Assembly (NCBI GenBank): GCA_947683625.1
Contig: CANTUR010000069.1
Coordinates: forward strand, 1,736,001-1,800,000
DNA: 64,000 nt
Source: Mallotus nudiflorus
Taxonomy: Eukaryota; Streptophyta; Magnoliopsida; Malpighiales; Euphorbiaceae
Direction of reading: 5' to 3'
The position numbers and the translations under genes were made by a program. Shown here one piece after another: positions 58,251-64,000 of the stretch. The notes beneath the pieces were generated by a model that saw only the letters and a program-made list of their open reading frames with translations, did no database searches and was not told where the DNA came from. Within the stretch, counting starts at the first letter, position 1. Every line of letters starts with the position of its first letter.

Positions 58251-58790
58251 AAAAAAAGAAAAACTCACTAAGTTGAAAACCTAGAAATGGTAGCTTAGGC
58301 AATAATTAGGGAATTCCTGCTAAGTTGAAAACCCTATATGGGTGAATAAGGAAAAAATTAGGGAAAGACAGAAAATACTTAACTAGAAAACCAAAGAATG
58401 CTAGCTAGGGACAAGGGTAACCTCAAATTCGAAATTTGTATGAATGCACATGTGCTTTTCTTAAATGATTTTAGTAAAATGAGAATGATTTCCAATTTAT
58501 GGAAAAATTTTTCAAAAAAGTGCGATACATTTCTATCATCATGAATTACATCAAGCATGCTTTGCATTTTCTTTCATTACATGATTGTGGTTCTTACCAT
58601 CTGCTGTGAACTATCTCATTGAGATCAGCCATTATTGTCGAAGCCTGAAAAAAGAAAGAAAAAATCCAACTAAGTGTGAATAGTTCCGAAAGAAGACACC
58701 CTAGGAAAAAGAGGGAAGAAAAAAATAAAACCTAGCTAATTGCAAAATGCTCCGAAAGGAGATGCCTTAGGAAAAAAAAGGAAAAATAAA
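58210..58790 (+). repeat. Conserved doublets in B3 3' region
   Basis: AAGTTGAAAACCTAGAAATG is followed at about 60 bp by a second AAGTTGAAAACCC copy. Later GTTCCGAAAGAAGACACC (about 58685) and GCTCCGAAAGGAGATGCC (about 58750) form a second doublet. The latter can fold as CTCC-GAAA-GGAG. Both doublets recur in B2 (35400-35945). Confidence 0.65.
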
Positions 58791-59039
58791 AGAGACAAAT
58801 GATAGTAATGGTAAACATCATTAACATTGATGTAAAACAAGAAGCTAAACACTATAGTCATCATCATACATGTATCACATAACACATATAGGATAGATGC
58901 CCAAATACAACACCTAGAGTCCATGACATTTAGAAAATAGTACAACAAAGTAACCACAAGCCAGAAAGCCCTACACCTAGCTCTTAAAAACAACTACATT
59001 GATTGTGGCTTACATTAAGAGCAAACATCAATCCTACTT

Positions 59040-61755
59040 TAGCATCCCCATCATCCTATCCAAGCTCCTTGTCATATATTATAAAGGATGCTAGTTGTAA
59101 TTCCAACTCACCAATTTGGTCATGATAAGCTATGCATTACTGCTCTTGCTCCCACTTGCAACTAGCAAGGAGTTACTCAACCTGCATTATATAAAGCTGC
59201 ATGTCATACATTCACACATGCATAAATAGGTACAACAAAGAAGGCATACCCTCTAATTGCTCATAAACTCCAAAAAAAATTGCTATGCGCTCCCTACGAC
59301 ATTATACCAATACTGAGCAGTAGAGACAAGGACCTATAAAAAACTAGCAAATAAGTTAAGCACTAGACATCAAGTCAAATAAATGAAACAAAAGTGAAAT
59401 AAAGCATGAACATGGGTAGTGTCAGGAGGGACAAAATCTAATTGAGGATAGCCAATATAAGGAAATCAAAATAAACTCCTCCACTAAAGATATTCATCCT
59501 AAACAAAACTAAGGATGATTTAACCACTAAATCCCTAATAATGGTACTGTCAAAAGCCATACCACTAGCATTGGTAGTTGCCTAAGTATGGAATGTGCCA
59601 TCATCTGCCTCAAGGTAAGATCTTAATCTTTTTTAGTAAGATCCCTGTCGCTATAGATAAGCCCCCATAACCATATCAATTATAGTTTATTACTAATAAA
59701 GTTCATTAAATACTTGTGCAAAACAAGAATAAACTCTTAATGATCCATGTGATGCCCCAATCCTTGAATACATAGGACGAGACTCATTTACCTAAAGAGG
59801 TGGAGGTAGAGGAACAAAGCCGCTAGCTATAGCATCAACTATTGTGGAATCAACACATCAGAGTAAAGGAAGTTTGCACTCTCTAAGAGACTCTCAGAAG
59901 GATATCCTCTCATAGCTGTAGCAAGATCATCCGCACTGAGCTCATGACTCTAAAACATGTCATCGAGAAGGGGAACAAGGAATCTCCTCATGAATGAACC
60001 GTCCCAGCAATGATGGACCCGCTCACCTAAATACCATACTTTGCTAATAAGACTGGGTAGTATAACTTGCCTCTCTACCAATTGCCATGCTATTACCATC
60101 TTTGTCAACTAATGTGATCTCATCACCCACTAGTGTAGGAAGATCTGCTTAAAAAGTAAAAATGAATAGAGAATCTCCAGGGAATAAAACAACCAATATA
60201 ATGAAATCAAGCATACATGTCTAACGGACAACTTAGTCATATGATCTTGAGCCTCTACACAATCCTCGATCAAGTTAGTAGTCTTCCTAATCCAATAAGA
60301 ATAACAAGGAAAATCATCCTCAGGAAGATGCTCAACAGTCAGATGAGGAAGAAACCTAAACTCATAAGCCCAGATCTACTAAATCAAAATTTAAAAGATA
60401 AAAAAATAAGTAAAGGACAAAGAGAAAATAACATATATACAAAAGAACTTTTACTCACATCAACCACAAATAAGCATCCATAAATCCTCAATCTACATCT
60501 ACAGGCTATTTCAAACTCGAGTACATATAGGCAAAGGCAGCAGTATCTTAATTATATCTCGATAGGCTATCTAAGTCCCTCATAACAAGTAGCAATCATA
60601 GACTACCCACACCTGAAGGATTCTGGAAAATGACAATACTTAGCCAATAAAATAGGAAGTAACAGGCCAACTGCTTTGACAAAATGAGATTAGCATCATA
60701 CTTTGTTTGCACAGTGGTAACGAACTTAGTGTAGCAAGTGAGGTATAAATAACCAAACTTCATATGGGAAACTACTCCAAACAAGTCCTTAGTGAGACAC
60801 CTCCTTACCACCATGAAAGAATAGGCTCTCTAAAAAAGCTTAAGCCTGTGATAGTAGTAAAATCTAGATGAGTGATAGTCATCTCTCTACTGAGCAAATG
60901 AAAAGTGTGCCTTGTATCCATCCATCGTTCAATCAATGTATACATGGTGACTTAACTCAATATATATGAGTCATAAGGTAGCGCAACAATAATACCGTCA
61001 AGCCCTTTTTAGTATTCATTTGCTTCACACACAGCGAGAGACCTTGATATTATATGCTGACTTTTTTAAAACTTCTAAGCAATGTAGTGGTAGACCTATG
61101 AGGCTATGAATAATAGGTACATTATCAAATATTTTTACAATTAATAAAAACTAAAGCATCTTCCTCTATGTCTTTTAATAGAAAAATAACAAAGTAAAAG
61201 CCTAGAAGAACATTAGGGTAAATGCTAACAGAAAAATTTCATAGATAAGGCAAGAGCTATCGACTATCAATGCTCTCAATAAAATTATGGGTTAATAGAT
61301 AGTTATAGCAAGCATTACAGAGCTATGAACAAAAGCTACAACAACCTTAAACACAACAACTACAATAAGAGCTAATAGACAGTAAAGTAGCACAAACAGT
61401 TAAATAACTTTGAAAAAGAAAATAGAGGACAAGGGAGAACCTACTTGACAACCCAAGCATGAGTCTCTAGATTATAAAACATGCAGATCAAATCTTCTTA
61501 AAAGAGCCCAGACGGTTGAGGACCCTATGTGCTAGATAGACCCTTAATACTAGTCCCTACAGTAAAAGTCCTTGCATAAGCTCTATTAACCTCAATGAAG
61601 TCACCCTCCACATCAAAATCAAGGATATACTTAAGATTCTTAATAATGTTGGGAAAATCCATCTTATTCAAAGAAAATAAAATTATAGAAGTAAAAATAG
61701 AGGAAAAAAACACTTGAAACTGAAGAGGAGTCAAAGAAAAGCAAAAACTAGCCAA
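59040..61755 (-). pseudogene. Antisense extra gene in B3 3' region
   Basis: Minus-strand counterpart of the B2 antisense gene. The start region is MDFPNIIKNLKYILDFDVEG at 61662. Further on come a degenerate VLNRLG and DLICMFYNLETHAWV (about 61425-61485). Near 59475-59610 lies NASGMAFDSTIIRD. The last exon (right end 59181, preceded on its strand by AATGCAG) holds LLASCKWEQEQ, HDQIGELELQLASF and DDGDA, and matches B2 35052-35189 at the protein level. Frameshifts and stops are present. Parallel survival of the same pieces, and of the AG acceptor, supports a real spliced antisense gene in the ancestor. Confidence 0.6.
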
Positions 61756-62164
61756 AGAAGACTAGAAGAAGCCTCCCCAAGCCTTAAGAACTTAGGTCTA
61801 TATAGATTAGAGAAGGAGAGGGTACGTGACCATGTGCCCCCACAAGCATGAACACACACTCTTCCACCCCTCATACACTTAAAACTAGTGATGCGCACAC
61901 TTTAAGACTTTGCACAAGGCAAACATTAAAATCACACAAAAGCACATTGATATAAGCTCTACTTGTCTAAAGACACTACACAAAGCATCACCATCTTTGA
62001 AGAACTCAACCCCCTCGAAAAAAGAAAAAATAGAGAGAAATATGGTAAGGACATCTTATTCAAAATCATCAAAGTGACATCCACAACATTACAATTAGTG
62101 ACATCATAATTACTACATTGTTGTTGCATCATCATTACTACCTCATCACTGCATCATCATTTTT
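61756..62164. other. B3 stretch between antisense gene and repeat arrays
   Basis: Matches B2 about 33350-33900 in reverse. It has one CACGTGAC/CATGTGC phrase and no gene. It would be the upstream region of the antisense gene. Confidence 0.5.
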
Positions 62165-62545
62165 AGCAACATTCCATAGTGCTTAGGAGCACTAATATTG
62201 CTTAGTAGCATTTCACATTGCTTAAGAGCATTTCATATTGCTTAAGAGCATTCACATTGCTTAGTAGCATCCTCATATTGCTTAGGAGCATTCACATTGC
62301 TTAATAGCATTTTAATAATGCTTAGGAGGACTCACATTGCTTAGTAGCATTTCATATTACTTTAGAGCATTCACATTGTTTAGTAGCATCCTCACATTGT
62401 GGGGGAGCACTGGCATCACTTAGTAGAATTTTCACATTGTTTAAGAGCATTAACATTGCTCAGTAGCATCCCTACATTGCTTAGGAGCACTTTCACCACT
62501 TAGTGGCATTTCCACATTGCTTAGTATGATCCCCATGCTTAGTAG
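62165..62545. repeat. Short ATTGCTTAGGAGCA array in B3
   Basis: About 18 imperfect units of roughly 20 bp (CATTGCTTAGTAGCATTTCA and variants), the reverse complement of the B2 AAGCAATG array at 32725-33345. Confidence 0.9.
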
Positions 62546-62559
62546 CATTTTTCCTAGTA

Positions 62560-63045
62560 GCATCTTCATTTGCGTGACACCTAAGAAGGTTATAGTGACA
62601 TCTTCATTTTGCTCAGCAGCAATCTTCATTTACGTGAAACCTAAGAAAGTTATAATCACATTCTCATTTTGCTTAGTAACAATCTTCATTTGCATGGCAC
62701 CTAAGAAGGTTATAATTGAATTCTCATTTTGCATAGTAGCATTTTCATTTGCATGACACCTAAGAAGGTTATAATTGCATCTTCATTTTTCTTAGTAGCA
62801 TTTTCATTTGCATGACATCTAAAAAGGTTATAGTCACATCTTTATTTTGTTCAGTAGCATTTTCATTTGCATGACACCTAAGAAAGTTATAGTCATATCT
62901 TCATTCTCATTTACATGAAACTTAAAAAGGTTATAGTCACATTTTCATTTATATGACACTTAAGAAAGTTATAGTTGCATCCTCATTTTGCTTAGCAGCA
63001 TTATCATTTGCTAACACCTAATGAGGTTATAATAGCATCACTTGG
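62560..63045. repeat. 59/60-bp composite tandem array in B3
   Basis: GGTTATA or AGTTATA landmarks at 62588, 62648, 62708, 62767, 62826 and 62885 are spaced 60, 60, 59, 59 and 59 bp, then 44, 38 and 58 bp to 63025. Each long unit equals the B2 38-bp unit plus a 21-bp TTTGCTTAGTAGCA module. Confidence 0.9.
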
Positions 63046-63389
63046 TCATGGTGACATCATTTTCCTAACATTAAAGAATATTAGAAAAGGGAAATGTTAA
63101 ACACCTAAAAGGGGTTATCGTTGCACTTCACATGCATACAAGCATATCATCCATACCATTCATGAACCGTGAGTCACATTTTCACATCTTTGTATCACAT
63201 CCTTGCATAAAATTGCATCTTGAATTATGACTAAATCACTAAACAACAACATCAGTCAAATCTCAATAAGATGTTTAAAGACAACCCATAAGTAAGTACC
63301 TCTCCCCTTACAAAATGGTTTTTGCATCCTTGCATTTGCTTCACATGTATTAACACTAGTGCTAGGTGGCTATGCAATACAAATCAAGC

Positions 63390-63399
63390 ATGGGGTAAC
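63390..63399 (+). promoter_or_regulatory. Polypurine tract of B3
   Basis: ATGGGGTAAC directly before the LTR start TATCATACC; equivalent to AGGGGGCAAT in B2, with decay. Confidence 0.65.
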
Positions 63400-64000
63400 T
63401 ATCATACCCAAATTTGACTGTCCCCAAAAAGGTCTAATGATGAAATGAATCTTCAAACATGACTAGAATCTCCTCATTCGTAACACCTCTCTATTTATAT
63501 AGAAAAATCATTCCCACACGCAAAAATCATTTGTAACACCCCATTTTAAGGAGGGGTGCAAGATGAAAACACATGAACACTCAATATCTATCCATTTGAA
63601 GGCTTTAGAAACCCATTTCCATATGCTTTTAGCTCTCATACTGCACTTTTTTAGGTTATTAGACCTCCTTTTCACTAATTACAGCCTCACCTTTATCAAA
63701 GCACTCTTCAAAGATATACAAATTTGCATCATTCTACACGTCATTTTGAACCTCTCAATAAGGAACGCTTGATAATTCCTCAAAGCTAAAGCTTCAAAAC
63801 TCACACAAGCTCAGTTGAATTTGAGAACCATACAATCATTTCAGCACATTTATTTTATTGCACTGCATTTTACTTTATTATCACTAGCATTTGTGAGAAG
63901 TATTGTGCTTGCATGTTGAGACTAGCAATTTTCATACTGTGTGAATAATCTATGCTTTGTTTTGCCTATGTCATATCATCATTTTGCATCCTTTAGTTTC
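63400..64000 (+). mobile_element. 3' LTR of B3, partial at the window edge
   Basis: Starts TATCATACCCAAATTTGACT (TG to TA) and matches the family B LTRs in plus orientation. Relative to B2 about 0.6 kb is missing between GTAACACCT and the TCTATTTATA region (63480-63500), as in the B1 LTR remnant, so B1 and B3 share a short LTR type. It continues beyond the window. Confidence 0.8.

Larger units (their letters stand above)
52901..63399 (+). mobile_element. Family B Tat element B3, 5'-truncated internal region
   Basis: Internal region of a third family B copy, on the plus strand. It starts inside gag (equivalent to B2 at about 42235) with no LTR, PBS or leader, and runs through protease, RT, both RNase H domains, an internally deleted integrase, the antisense gene region and repeat arrays to the PPT. 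Its 3' LTR crosses the window edge. Confidence 0.85.

Noticed and set aside
62517..62756. Repeat protein on the plus strand
   Set aside because: Its repeated ICVxPKKVI phrase follows the 60-bp DNA repeat and is not conserved as protein in B2.

Overview
The window is plant nuclear DNA made almost wholly of decayed, nested LTR retrotransposons. It is strongly AT-rich. It carries Ty1/copia, Athila-type and Tat-type Ty3/gypsy elements with plant-type primer-binding sites (tRNA-Asp-like and tRNA-Arg-like). I found no host gene, tRNA, rRNA, CRISPR array or bacterial operon. The species cannot be fixed; a large-genome flowering plant, pericentromeric or otherwise repeat-rich, fits best. All retroelement genes are pseudogenes with many stops and frameshifts, mostly explained by C-to-T and G-to-A change, as expected of long-methylated DNA.

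Layout. The oldest traceable element is a copia element on the + strand: 5' LTR and leader 11085-14107, gag/protease/integrase 14108-16098, reverse transcriptase/RNase H 49394-51298, 3' LTR 51311-about 52900. A complete Athila element (16099-49388, + strand, target duplication AATGC) sits inside its pol gene. The Athila element was then hit by two solo LTRs of a Tat family called A here (17818-20041 and 27828-29839, the latter with duplication CCATT) and by a full-length Tat element of family B (B2, 29990-45570, - strand, near-duplication CCTTT/CCTTG).

Left flank. Another family B copy (B1, - strand) lies in the copia 5' LTR. It keeps an LTR remnant (10405-11084), a leader and gag (4589-7950), and is interrupted by an unassigned AT-rich block (7951-10404). 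A family A element (A1, - strand, 5' LTR 2486-4588, gag 1-1539) sits in B1 and runs off the left edge. Right flank: a third family B copy (B3, + strand, 52901 to beyond 64000) is fused to the copia 3' LTR, has lost its 5' end and the integrase core, and runs off the right edge.

How the parts work. Athila order is LTR, tRNA-Asp PBS, gag, protease, RT, RNase H, integrase, then two diverged paralogous ORF1-type genes, PPT, LTR. Family B order is LTR, tRNA-Arg-like PBS, a long conserved leader, gag, protease, RT, RNase H, a second (archaeal-like) RNase H, integrase, a long 3' region, PPT, LTR. The most interesting signal is in that 3' region: both B2 and B3 carry, on the strand opposite to the element, remnants of the same apparently spliced gene, next to tandem repeat arrays that differ in unit length between the copies (38 bp against 59-60 bp).
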